Part shown: piece by piece, positions 1 through 11,789 of the stretch
Numbering within the stretch: position 1 is the stretch's first letter
How the letters are laid out: each line of letters starts with the position of its first letter
Origin: Diplonema papillatum
Taxonomy: Eukaryota > Euglenozoa > Diplonemea > Diplonemida > Diplonemidae
Reading direction: 5' to 3'
Length of the DNA stretch: 64,000 bases
Assembly (NCBI GenBank): GCA_030068145.1
Contig: JAPJBO010000059.1
Span: forward strand, 250,001-314,000
Program-made: the position numbers and the translations under genes
Notes under the pieces: generated by a model
The model's input: the letters and a program-made list of their open reading frames with translations, nothing else
Database searches by the model: none
Told to the model about the DNA's origin: nothing

Positions 1-617
1 TGGCACCCTACCTGTTTTTCTTTTTGTTTTTTTTTTTTGTTTTTGTGTTCTCAGGGGTTATTCTAATCCCCGAAATTCTGAAAATCCCGGTTAAAAAATC
101 TTTGATATGGCCAGAAAAATTTTTCCCCCACGCTGCGCGTGGGAAAGCATGGATTGCTGAAGCAAGCAGTGTCCCACACAGTAGTGTCATACGTTCGCAC
201 AGTGTCGACCACAGTGTGCTACCACTAAAACCAAATGCGGTGAGCGACATCTCTTTTAGTTTCAAAATCCTTTCAGGCATGTGAGCTTCAGGATAGCAAA
301 CGATCCTCCAGTGACTGATTACTGGGTGTGATGGAAAACTCAATCTGGCTGCTGCAAAGTGGAGTTGTAGCCTTCACTTGTCAGTCCCAGTGGGCACTAC
401 GGCATGATGGCCTCAACGCCTTTCAACGAATCGAGGCAGGGCGAAGCTGCTCACGACAGGCGCCCCCCAACACGCTAATCCTAACGCCCCTCATGCCCCA
501 TAGATATTTCTGGACCAAATCGCTGGCAAGCTGTGCACACACAAAACAGCAACTACGACTCCAGGGTCTGAGCCTGTAGCCTGGGTCCCTTCCAAAAAGT
601 TTTCACCAGAAATCCCC

Positions 618-696
618 ATGGTTAAAAAATCTTTTTTCACCGGCCTGTTTTCAGAATTCTTTTTTTTTTTTGGTGAAAAAAAAATTTTTTAACCAT
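618..696. repeat. A/T-run hairpin
   Basis: Two nearly perfect inverted arms (618-641 and 672-696) begin ATGGTTAAAAAAT and end ATTTTTTAACCAT, separated by about 30 bp. Similar A-run hairpins occur near 17340-17400 and at 20486-20570. The origin is unknown; it may be the core of a small foldback element. Confidence 0.7.
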
Positions 697-1068
697 ACAG
701 GATAATCCCTGTGTGTTCTTTTCAGGGTATTAGCGTGACCCTCAAAATCGTGTACAACCTGATAATGTGAGGGACAGCCATTTTCTGGTGGGAAAGCCAT
801 ATTGGGCACTTTTTGTCTCGAAGAGGAATGGGGCTGCACCATCGTCGATACCGGCTCCTGATGACTCGCGGCGGCACCTGCCGAGCTGCCACGACTTGTT
901 CGGCGCACTTTCCAAAAAGTTCCTAATCCTCGTTTTTTTTGCAATTTGTACATATCCATTTCCCAAAGAATTCCTGAGTCCAAAATTCTGTTTTCCAGGC
1001 AAATCCCCTGGGAAACCGACTCAGAGATTTTCGGAAAACTTGCACCAACAGAATCTTGGTGCAAGTTC

Positions 1069-1438
1069 CGAGCTAGCGGACAATAGCGGACGCAGTTTTC
1101 GAGCTAGCGGACGATATCGGACGCAGTTCCCGAGCTAGCGGACGATAGCGGACGCAGTTCCCGAGCTAGCGGACGATAGCGGACGCAGTTTCCGAGCTAG
1201 CGGACGATAGCGGACGCAGTTCCCGAGCTAGCGGACGATAGCGGACGCAGTTTCCGAGCTAGCGGACGATAGCGGACGCAGTTCCCGAGCTAGCGGACGA
1301 TAGCGGACGCAGTTTCCGAGCTAGCGGACGATAGCGGACGCAGTTCCCGAGCTAGCGGACGATAGCGGACGCAGTTTCCGAGCTAGCGGACGATAGCGGA
1401 CGCAGTTCCCGAGCTAGCGGACGATAGCGGACGCAGTT
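1069..1438. repeat. 31-bp minisatellite inside repeat A1
   Basis: About 12 copies of a 31-bp unit containing GCTAGCGGACGATAGCGGAC. Alternate units end in TTCCCGA or TTTCCGA, so the higher-order period is 62 bp. The first units (1069-1130) are diverged. The same array with about five units is present in A2. Confidence 0.95.
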
Positions 1439-1540
1439 CTTGCGATTCATCGAGGGAACTCCACAAGGCAATACGAACGAACTTCAGGTTCCTTTGGGCT
1501 GGCTGGCGGGGAAAATCTTTTGAAATGCTATTTCTCTATC

Positions 1541-2615
1541 ATGTCGTCGCCGCTGCCGCAGGGGGATCGCTATGAGGCGAGGTTTCCCGCCCGTCTCAGG
1601 TCTTCGTGGGAGGCCCGGTTCAACAGCGAGCCGGCAGAGAAGATGCGGCTGACGAGGCATCGGCTGGAGAAGTTCGGGGAGGAACACTTCGGTCCTCGAC
1701 GATAAGACCGTGGAGAAGGCGAGGGCCGTGACGGCCGACGTCCTGGCTGTTCCGGCGGCGAGTCTGGAAGAGCTCGATCTTGGGCGCCTGCTCGCGATGC
1801 TGTATTACAGCGAGACAGAGGAGGCGAAGGCAGTGCGTGAGGCGGTTCTTCGGGTTGGTGTAGCACCGCCGTCAGTGCCAGGAGCATCCGGGAGCGTGCA
1901 GGAGCAGCTGCGGCAGATGATTATACAACAACAGCAGCAGGTGCAGGCGCAACAGCAGCAGCAGCAGCACATGGTGGTGATGCTGCAGCAGATGCAGCAA
2001 CAGGTGCAGGCGCTGCAGGCACAGGTGAGCCAGCCTGATCTGCAGCAGCAGGCCCGTGGCCAGCCCGCAGCGCAGGCCGCGGATCCCGCTCCGCTGCAGG
2101 GGGCACCCGCGGTGGCGGAAAGCGAAATGCCGATGATGCAATTGGACGCGAAGCCGGTGATCGCCGGGTACCCCGAGGACGCTGCAGACGTTCGTGGCTG
2201 GGAAGAGGCCATGGCGACCGACGTCGCCGGCCTGGTCAGGGATCTACGCCTGAAGTACGTGTCAGGGGCGCAGAGCGAATCCTTGACAGACAGTTTCCGG
2301 CGGCTTCGGGACTGGATCAACGGAGTCGCGCAGGGCGGCGGCTGGGTGTACAACCCGGAAATTGTGCGCCTGGGGAACGACCTCCTGCAGGAGGTGCGGT
2401 TGCACCACTACTGGTGCACGAAGCAGTTGCCGCGCGCGCAGATAATGCGTGAGTTGGCGCAGGCATCAGACGACCCGATGGTCAAGGCGGCGGCCAGGGT
2501 GGAGGCGTCAATGGCGAAGAAGGGGAAGTGGGACGCTCGTCCTCGTGGTGGCGGCAAAGGCGGCAAGAAGGGCTTCTCCTGGGGCCAGGGAAACGCGAAG
2601 CCCGGGGGAAAGTGA
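1541..2615 (+). pseudogene. gag-like ORF of YR-A (frameshifted near the 5' end)
   Basis: The likely start is ATG 1541 (MSSPLPQGDRYEARF...), but that frame stops at 1705. The main ORF continues in another frame from about 1653 with no ATG near its start, so one frameshift between 1653 and 1705 is inferred. The protein has a Gln-rich stretch encoded at about 1920-2060 (QQQ runs, probably coiled coil) and ends in a basic Gly/Lys-rich tail. Its C-terminal third matches the gag-like proteins of YR-D and YR-E: a tryptophan-containing helix, an LGN motif, then a tyrosine and Pro-Arg (KQLPRAQIM). The stop is the TGA of a TGACTGG junction shared with the other copies. No zinc knuckle is seen. Confidence 0.65.
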
Positions 2616-2675
2616 CTGGCCCTCCCCCGGGGCCTCCGGGAGTCTGCTCTCCCACTGCCAGTACAAGCCGTCCCC

Positions 2676-3380
2676 GTGCAACAACCAACCCCAACCCCAA
2701 CCCTGCATACGGCCGCAAACGCGAAAATCAGATTTTCGCTATGTCGAGGATCCTCGACCGGGCAGGTGGCATCACGTTTCCCGCAAAAGTTTCCGGCAAC
2801 CTCAACGATAGGCAAGGAGATATTCGACCTCGTGGCCAGCAAGGTTGGAGCCCAGGTCTCGCGCAGTGTGTTGGCGAAGCACCGAGAGAGTGCGGTTTCG
2901 TCGGAGCAGGCTGTAATCCGCATGCGCCATTTCGTTGGCCAGACGTGGGCGGATTCGACGGTGCGGGACCGGCAGAATTTGTGGCGCCGCTTCCAGGTAT
3001 GGGCGGATTCGCAGGGCCTGGCGACGGATCCGGATTCGGCAACGAGGTTCGTGATGGCCACAATGGTCGAGCCCCAGGGGATGTTGTCGTACACCCGCCT
3101 GCTGTCGGCGGTGTTTGGCCACATTGGGGTGGATGCCCGCCCCCTGTTGTCTTTGGCCACGGTCCTCCGTGGGTCGGGGGGCAGTATCCCCCTGGAACAG
3201 GCCACCCCGGTGCCGAGGGAGGTTTTGGTGAAGTGGGCTTTCCGGCAGGTCCCCCAGGTATGTGCGGCTGTCCTGCTTGCTTGGAAGACGGCATCGCGTT
3301 GGGACGACGTTCGTACCCTGCCGCGGGTTTGTTTCCCGTTGATCACGAGCGTCGAGATCGTGGTCGACTGGAGTGAGTAG
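2676..3380 (+). pseudogene. Tyrosine recombinase of YR-A, N-terminal part only
   Basis: The encoded 234 residues cover the N-terminal SAM-like core-binding region (SVLAKHRESAVSSEQ..., WADSTVRDRQNLWRRF, FVMATMVEPQGMLSYT) and the start of the catalytic domain with the first catalytic Arg in AWKTASRWDDV. The frame then stops at VVDWSE, within a few codons of the B1 remnant. The second basic box and the catalytic Tyr, present in YR-C/D/E, are missing. A second frame (2528-3376), corresponding to the RT ORF of the full copies, is open across the whole YR segment. Not functional. Confidence 0.75.
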
Positions 3381-3390
3381 CCGACGGAGA

Positions 3391-3538
3391 CTAGCGGACG
3401 ATAGCGGACGCAGTTCCCGAGCTAGCGGACGATAGCGGACGCAGTTTCCGAGCTAGCGGACGATAGCGGACGCACTTCCCGAGCTAGCAGACGATAGCGG
3501 ACGCAGTTCACGAGCTAGCGGACGATAGCGGACGCAGT
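3391..3538. repeat. 31-bp minisatellite inside repeat A2
   Basis: About five copies of the unit found at 1069-1438, followed by the same unique 65-bp tail. The copy number differs from A1 (about 12), so the arrays have changed length independently since insertion. Confidence 0.9.
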
Positions 3539-3732
3539 TCTTGCGATTCATCGAGGGAATTCCACAAGGCATTACGAACGAACTTCAGGTTCCTTTGGGC
3601 TGGCCACCTCGGTGCTATCTCGGAAGGCTACCCCATCGTACGTTAGACCCTTGTGTTTCCCCCTTTTCTGTATTCCAGTGAAACTTGCAGTAGCAGCATT
3701 CTCCTGATGCAGGAGTGAGTAGCCGACGGAGA

Positions 3733-6700
3733 ATTCCCAATGCATGGGAGCATGCTGCCGGATTAGCTAATTTTCATGTTCGTCGAAAAAGGTTTGCCCC
3801 CCTAGCCCCTCCTAGTCGCCCTAGTCCTAGTCGCCGATGCACACCAGCGGAAGGAAAGGGACCGATGTTCCCACTCGTGTGTACCCTGCTTCTTTCCGAG
3901 TTCGAAATTTCTGAACCACCACCAAAAACAAGCTACGCCAGCGTCATACTAGCGTTCACAATGCATCGGTAACCCGCGAGAATGGCTAGTACCAAAGAAA
4001 ATGGCGAGACGAGAGGGGATGATGCCGAAGAAGAAACAGAAAGCCAGGCCTCGTCATTTTTCCTCTTTGAGGCCGGCGCGGAACATGGTGAGAGGGAGGG
4101 CGGGCGGGGGAAGGGAGTCTGTAGTGGGAGACCTGGACAACACAACAAGACAAGGGGAGTATACACGGGGGTCAAATCTTTTTTTCTTTTGTGCAGGTGG
4201 ATTCGGCATACTTTTGGTTTTTCGATGGCGACTCCCAAAAATTGGGCCCGGAAAAAAAGAATGCTTTTTTCTTTACCGGGCTCGTTGGCGAATTCGCCAC
4301 GGCTGTTTCCAGGACTGTTTCTTTTCTTCGAAGGGGGCGATTCGCCATCGGTTTGGGAGTCGCGAAAGCACTAAAGGTGGGGTGCTGATGAAGCACTTCA
4401 TATTCTAAGAGCTAGAGTAAGCATTTGGCTTCTTTTTTCCTCTCGGGAAAGGCCAACGCGGTAGCGGTGACCACGAGAACACATACAGGTAGGTGGGGAA
4501 AGGCCCTGGGACTGCTAAGGCGAGACTAACCCCGTCCCTGTCCCTCCCAGGGAGCCACCCCGGAACTAGCCCTAGCCCACCTGACGGTGTGACGGTGGAG
4601 ACCCACACCCTTTGACTTGTTTTGATGTGTTCTCTCTCCCTCTCTCGCTCGCTCTTCTTTGTCCTGCTCATAAAAGATCGTCAGCTTCAGAGGCCATCCT
4701 GCCCCAGGTGAAAAAGGCTGGCTTGTAATTCCGGAGTTCTCCGTCCCCGTTCACGCGATGCAAAGAAAACCGGCGAGCTGCATGGGTACGCAATGTTCTA
4801 CACAGGACGCAGGTGAGCCACCGCTCGGTGGCGGTGGCTTGCATGTTTGGAAGAAATGTGAAAACGGGAAAAAAAATACAAGTCAAGTACAAATGAGGGT
4901 CCCGGGGCAAGATGAGGGGCAAGACATTTCACTCGGCAGGTATGCCTGAAAGAGTAACTAACGTGCAAAGCCGGTTCAGCATGTCACAACGGAGGGCAGA
5001 GCATGTACTTTCTTTCGCTTCGTTGAAGGGGCCAGGGCAGTAGCCTATGACTTCTTTTGCGGAAAAGTGAGCTTGACAAGCAAAACAGGCATCTGCTGAC
5101 ATTCACCATGAGCAACGTATCATGTAGGCGATCGATGTTTCTATAGTATCCTTAGGTTGAAAGGGTCGGTTCTCTTTTTGAGTCTCTGGCGAACTGACAC
5201 TGTTCCGCGGAAGTCTCTCATACGTTTTCTTAACTAACGCGAACCTTTTCAGGTTGACACGCTTACTCCGCGAAGCTATGCCCCATTGTGAGCTGGGTGG
5301 AAGCCGTGGCAGCAGCCTGGTCCAGAAAGAAAACGATGAAATAAAAGAGGGTGGGGGACGGTAGCGGGCAGTAAATTTGTCCGACTCTCTCTGTCTCTCT
5401 CCCTCTCGCTCAGAGAATGCAAGCAAAAGTAGTAGTAGTAGTAGTTTGAACTTGATATGCAGCAACAATCTGTGACGATAGACCGCACAATAGTAGTAGT
5501 ATGCGTCGTTCTAATCCGGGAACAAGTCAGGGGAGAACGAAGCAGTCGTAACAAACAACCGAGTGACTTGAAGGTGGCCGCTTGAGCGGCGCCGATCCTT
5601 GCACACAAAAAATTTGCACTTCAGGATGGGGTTGCCGTCATGAGCGTCGACGGCAAGCGAGTGTTGGCAGAGGGTCCAGCGTGGCAGTTCGGCGCTGAAC
5701 AATTGAGTCGGTCGATGGACTTCAGCGCGTTCACCTTCCGCATACGTCGCGCAGCCTGCGTGGCCTCACACTTCCGCAATGCAAACAATTAAAAAAATGT
5801 TGCGCGGCACTTGTGAAACGGGTGATCTCGGGACCAAAAAGGAGTGGTTTGCTTGCATGCTATGTGGCAGCCCTTATCGAGCTGAAGAGAGTCGGACGGT
5901 GTTTCGGCTCACCGGTGACGGCCGTACAATGCCGTCACGGCACGAGAACGCATACGGTCAAGACACACAGGCCTTCGCTGTCGCAACGAGGCATGTGCGT
6001 AGACAGAGCTCAGCTACACGGTGCGCCGGTCACAGTCATGACCAGCGATTGGATCCTGATGGCCCGATTCGTTGCTAGCCCCGTCTGGACGGGCTCGATG
6101 GCACAGCCGGCCTATCCTAAGACTTGAAGGATCAACGCAAAGCCGCGTTGGCCTGGAATGGTACGACTGTCAACTATGACATTGCTGGCACGGCGTAACA
6201 GCTGGTGGTTCAAGGCACAACTACCGGCCATTCAGCTGGCCAGGTAGATACCCATCTACAACGGGTCAAAGCCTTGACCGACGCACTGCGTGTTGCTTTG
6301 TTTGTCTTCTTGGAAAAACTCTTCAAACGCTTTGTTCTGGTTGCTTTTGTTGGTCCAGTGCTTTGAGCCAGAAGTAGCCCACCAGGTCTGCAGCTCTGTT
6401 GTAGTAAGTTTGCCGCGTGACTCTTCGCGAAACCTGCGAAAGACTAGGTCTTCAGGCTGGTTCGTGTTGTAAAGTGGCGGTGTTTGAAGGTCGCCGATCG
6501 ACCTTGGATGGAAAAATGAATAAAATCCGGGAATGTGCGTGCCTCCGGGCAACTTTTCGGTGAAGTGTTTGGTTTTTGTACACTGCTTGTGCTTTCAAGT
6601 CAGCATCGTTGCTTCATTGTTTGTGCGCCTGAGAACATGTTCGGACATAGTTTCCCAAACCATTTTTGACGTGACGACAGGGGTTGCTCTCGTTAAAAAG

Positions 6701-9700
6701 AAGTACAAGGGGCATATTGACGCCCCGTAGATCGGCGCGCTGGGTAGCTGAAGCGTTCGCAGCGGTCGTAAAAATACCCGCTTGATCTGTTGAAAAACTA
6801 GATTCAGAAAAAGAAAAACGAGATAGGCTATCAGAACCGTCCGGGGGGGAAATCTTAGTTTAATGTTTAAGCAGAGCGCTGCCTCTCATGCATGGTTGGT
6901 GGGAGGGGGTCGCCGAAAAGAAAAGAAAACAAAAGGAGACGGCGCCGGTGTGTTGGGTTGGCATCCGTCTGAAAGCTTGTTCTTTTTCGGTTCGTCTTTC
7001 GTTTCCTTCTTTTTCGGACGTTGGCGGTGCATTCTTTCCTTTGTTTTGCTCGCTCCCTTTTACCACGGTGAATCGTGTACGTTACGTGGGAAGTCTTAGT
7101 TTCATGTTCAGGCAAAGCGCTGTCTCATGCACGGTTGGTGCTAAGTTTTCTTCGAGGCAAAAAGAAAAAAGGCGTGCGAGATTCCGTATGTAAAGAACGA
7201 ACCCATGCAGGGCCCCTCTGTTATCTTCTTTCAGCGGCACCTCGTTCTTCGTCTTGGATTTCACGCGTGAACGCGCGAACAAGCTAAGGTTAGGAGGAGG
7301 AAACGAATGCAAAGCAGGCCGGACAACCAATATGATCAACTCAAACCCAAAGTGCGGTCAACCACACGATCGCTCGAGTTGTGCAAGCCCATTTATCGAG
7401 TGTGAATTATTTGGATCTGCAGTCTGACTTTTGTTAAGCACATTGGCTGGCTACGAGAACAGGTCTATTTCACCGTCGTGTCTTCCCGATTACCTTGACC
7501 ACTTGATTGAGCGCGGTCTGCTCAACTCGGATCTGGAACGAGTCCATGGAGGAGAAACGGTTCATTGGCACGACCAATTCATTTTGCAGACCCACCGTGT
7601 CTTTCGAGCATGGTATGTCATGAATACTCATTCTAATCAACACCCCGCTTCTTGAATCGCGAACAATTATTTCCGTGGAATGTGAACACTGCCACCTGAG
7701 AGTATCGAGGCGAGGTCATAGAATAGTTAGCTGTTTCAGAGATAGACTCGTCCCTACAACCCCGTTTCATCGAAGCTATATGCATCAACGAAGCGAAACC
7801 CGACAACATTTTCCTCGTATTCATGAGGACGGGAAAGGTTTGTTGCGTTCGTGCTGTGGGGAAAAAACTCGTTTTCTGTGCCACTCCGCACTCTTCCCAC
7901 AGGTCTTCGCTACCCAGTTCGAACCTCCCTCTTTGTTCGTGAGGGACAAGCATCAGAGCCATGCTAAAAGCGCAGCAAGACGCAAGCGCTGTAGAGACCG
8001 CGAGATATCTTCAGTGAAACGATGGTGTCTTGTGGTGTGCCGGTGTGTGCACTAGATGCAATTCCGGGGATGGAATGGCCGGAAGAGGAAAAGAGAAAAC
8101 GTCTAAGTGGTCTGTGGAGCGTCAGAAGTGCCCTGAGCGGAAATCCGAAAAAGGATCGAGGTGGGTGAGGGGGATGATTCGAAGGGAGGAACTGGAGCTA
8201 GCATGGTGAGAACCAGTGCTTTTCTGGGTTCATGTGGCGAGAGCTAGCCCAGGAGTCTCCGCCGTGAGAAGTGAGCGAGAAGATGGGCGAAGAAAATGAG
8301 AAAGAAAGGAAAGGGCATATCCCACACTACCGACTATGTACTGCACTCCACTGCGTGCGTGTTAATGGGGGCAGCAGTTCTGGAGTGCTCGGCGGCAAAG
8401 GCTGCACAGTGGGCGCCAGTTTGCGAACGAGGAAGTTCCGCAACCTTTGGACACCTCCTAAGAACCCGCGGGTTGTTACGACAGGGGCTCCAACCCCAGC
8501 GGCGTTTTCGTGGAACTGGAGCCGAGGCGGTGCGTGCCTTGCTTTGTTTTCTCTTTTTCTTCTTATTCATCTTCTGGTTTCTATCTTGTGAAGGGGAATA
8601 ATTGGGCGCATGGTGGTTTGGTCTAGTGATGATTGAAGCCTGGGCTATGCAAATTCTAAACCTGCTTTCTGGGTGGTCGACATCCTGTTCTACGGGTGGT
8701 GCAGACCGAACGGGTCTGCCCCAAGAGTGGCTGAAAAAGCAAGGGGTGGGGGAGTCAGTGATGTTGTTTCGTAAGAATGAACGGCCACGTTTTAGTTAAG
8801 TGCGATGAAGGGGAGACCTTGATATGTCTTGAAGGAGAGCTCTGGTAACACCGCGTGGTGCACTCTGTGAATCGTAGCGTGCCTGCGCCACAACGTATTG
8901 TGGACAATGCGGTGATCGCCAAAAGTGAACGCACACGACATCACTCGGTGGGGATTGCTAGTCTACATCTAGCCCAGCTTTGTGCAGCGACAAGGGAGGT
9001 GTAGGAGGTGTGAGGGCTGCAGCAATGAAATAATGGTGTCGCTCTATCGATCTACGTATCGAGACAGTATATAGCAGTACTGGAGTACATGAGAACCCCT
9101 GTTGTTGAAGATGCAGACTGGTGGAACCACCTCTCTCCGCGAACTGCCGAGATGGTTTTCTCATGAGCGTGCGGACCTCGGTCCGCACGTTCGTGTCCAA
9201 AGTATGGGCCATGTGTGTCGCGAGTGAAGGTCCTTTGGTAATCGCCGACTTGCTTGACGCGGGACAAACAGACATGACGAGTACGGGAGTCTGTGCTTGA
9301 AGAGACTTCACGACCAACGTCCAGGTAAGTGAGGCCACTTCACCTTGTGAAATGCGTCGCTTGCGACGAGGCCTGACGAACGAAGACGAACCAAGGCAGG
9401 CCGAAAAGAAACTGCGGTGACCCTCAGCGCGCAGAATGGCGCAAAACAGGCACGGGCTAGTGGTCGCGGTGAGCCACGGTCGCGTGTACAGACTGACAGC
9501 CAGCCACCACACCAAGTGTGAAAGCGCGTGGCCCTACCAGAAAACTCCCGAACCCAGGGGTAGGCCTTTCTTACAGCTAGCGGCTATCTGCCACTGATGC
9601 ACCAGTACGACAGTCGAGTGCCAGCGCACATTCTCAGGACTGTTTTCGTTTAGACTCCGAGTTGGTTGGGGCCGGTAATGTGAGGGTTGGATTATATCGT

Positions 9701-11789
9701 TTGATACGTAAATTGGCTAAAAGAAAGAGAAAAAGATGAAGAGGTGGGAGGGGAGCCCGGACGGGGAGAAAGAAGGAACGACTGAGCTCGCTTCATGATT
9801 GATCTAGACAAAACTGACTGTCTTACCTATCGGCTGGGATTGCTTCGGATGGCCGCCACGGAGGTGGATAGGGTTTTCGATCTGTCTCCACCCCCTCCGT
9901 CTAAAACCGGAAAACGGCCATATATAAAAAATGACAAGCGAATTCACATGGTACGTTGAAAACATGTGACATAACACGTGGTTACACGCTTTGGGCTGAA
10001 TTTGCATGTGCCCATGTACAACATGTGAAGCCTCGTAACAAGTGGTCCCGGGACTGCCAAGGAGGGGAAGGAGTGGCCAGGCTGATGAAAAGCGATTGAG
10101 TCTGTCAAGCAAAAAGCGATTGCCCCATCAAAAAGCGAATGTCTCGGTTTGACCAGACTCGCAATTGACACAACTTTTAATGATTTCAACACCATACGTT
10201 GAAGAGAGTGTGAAAACGGGTTTACGGAGAACAGCGTGCAAGGATCCTTAAAACGAAACAAAAGAAGGAAACCCCCAGGGCGGTGGTGGTTCAAGGGGTG
10301 GAGGCTTCACCCACATGCCGCACCTCGAGTTGTCACTTTCAGGAACGAACGACTGCAATTTGCAGTGGCACACGAAAGAAAGCACCAGATTCGAGGGTTG
10401 ACAGATCAAGCTTAAGGTGGGACGAATAAAGTGTTATCGATAAAACCACAGGTGGCATACTGTGAAATGTGCCCTGATCCCGGAACCTTAAGCAAACGCT
10501 AGTCATCGACGAGTGTACCAACAGCTTCTGTCAAGTCCAACATGAAGCGGTGCAGCATTGCGATACTCTCGGCTAAAACAGCTCACGGTGTTGGCTACAT
10601 GCAGGGTATCCTTGAATTGCAAATTCCTTGTGCTAAATGCGTGAATCTTTTATTCACAGATAGCTGGGAAACGACTGGAAGATGCCCGGATGATGGACCC
10701 TTCTAAACACAAAATCATGTTCCCCCAGATTCCCGATATAATGGGGAGGTTCGTAGGTTTAACCCCTCACTGTAAACAGCTTCGTAAACAGCCTGAACTC
10801 TTTGAGAACCCCCAAAAAGAAAATGGTAATAAGACAGACATCGTATGCGGAAGGGTACAAGTGCTGGAAATAAAGCACGTGGCAAAGAAAGAAAAATGCG
10901 CCGAATTGAAAGCAAAGAAAAAGACAAGAAGAACGAGCGAATACGAGCATTTACAAAAAAAATCCGCCAAGGGAAGCGCTGATTCACCGCAATTGGGGGT
11001 TCCAACACGCTTTGAGGTGGCACAAACTCGTGTACAGAGGAATTCATCAGCAGAATGTACAGTGATCGGGACCCGCAGTTTGCGTACAGTGCAATGGGTG
11101 GGCCGCATCTTTGGACCGCACGGGTCCTTTTTCGTGGAGACACGTCGGGTAGCTTGTGTACGTCGTATGCGGAAGCCTGTACGTTTGTACCGTCGTTCTC
11201 TGAAATGCGCGACAGCTAAAAAAAGGGGCGTGATAAGGTTGAATAGCGAAAAGGAGTACACGTGGGTCCAGCCGAGGATACGGAAGCGGAACAGACAAGC
11301 TACGGTTGAACAATACAAGACCTGAAGCTATCCTTTTTCTGACTAATAGTATCGGTGCTGTGTGAGGTCAATATGACTTGACAGAGGAAAAGAACTTGAA
11401 GGAAAAACGAATGAAGAAGAGAGAGAAGGTTTCCCTGTAAACAGCTGATACGAGTATGGGACGAGGTAGAATACAGGCGTGGTAGCAAGCAAACATTCGC
11501 ACGCGTTCTCGCCATACTCGCCTATTCCGTTGCACTCAGAATTACAAGTGTGAATGATTTAGTCGCCTCATTCGAAACAAGGGTTCATCATTACGACAGC
11601 TTCCCTTGCAGCGGACGGGCGACCCCGTCGACGCCTACAAATTCTCCAACTCATCCGCATCGATCCGAAGGCATCAGTCGTCCGTGTCGATTGAACTTTG
11701 TTCCTTCTCAATGTCCGCAGAGGCAAAAGCTGATAGCTGATTTAAAACTTGCCGCAGACTTGTACTCGCTCTGTGCATTCAGTCCCCAT
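3733..11789. other. Gene-poor spacer
   Basis: No ORF here shows a recognisable domain or convincing coding bias. A possible first exon starts at ATG 3982 with a donor at 4088 (GTGAGAGG) and a good acceptor ending at 4196 (TTTTGTGCAG), but the proposed second exon overlaps an inverted repeat (GCGACTCCCAAA near 4227 and 4357), so I do not call a gene. The ORFs at 6256-6552 (-), 8958-9515 (-) and 10690-11325 (+) are uninterrupted but unrecognised. CT-rich and AGT microsatellites lie at about 4630-4655 and 5384-5446. Confidence 0.5.
6847..7140. repeat. Duplicated 54-bp motif, third partial copy at 17115
   Basis: 6847-6901 and 7088-7140 share GGGAARTCTTAGTTT, then ATGTTYARGCARAGCGCTG and a CATGCAYGGTTGGTG tail. 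A shorter copy (GGGAAATCTTAGTTTCGTGTTCAGGCAG) begins at 17115. Function unknown. Confidence 0.75.

Larger units (their letters stand above)
1069..3732 (+). mobile_element. YR-A: deleted YR retrotransposon with split direct repeats
   Basis: A1 is a minisatellite (1069-1438) plus a unique part (1439-1503). A2 is the same pair at 3391-3538 and 3539-3604. A 21-bp B1 remnant (3370-3390, beginning GGAGTGAGTAGCC) recurs as the end of B2 (3712-3732). The order A1, gag, partial YR, B1, A2, B2 is the split-direct-repeat plan of PAT/Ngaro/VIPER elements. B1 is cut to 21 bp, the YR stops just after the first catalytic Arg, and no RT/RNase H remains, so one internal deletion running from the YR into B1 explains the copy. 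It cannot be autonomous. Confidence 0.8.

Noticed and set aside
1069..1438. CRISPR-like array of regularly spaced repeats
   Set aside because: The 31-bp units are contiguous with no unique spacers and are duplicated in A2; it is a minisatellite in a eukaryotic context.
3982..4408. Two-exon gene with a good acceptor
   Set aside because: The second exon overlaps an inverted repeat (GCGACTCCCAAA arms), so coding is doubtful.
10690..11325. 211-aa basic ORF
   Set aside because: No domain, Lys/Arg-rich from A-rich sequence, and the opposite strand is equally open; left uncalled.
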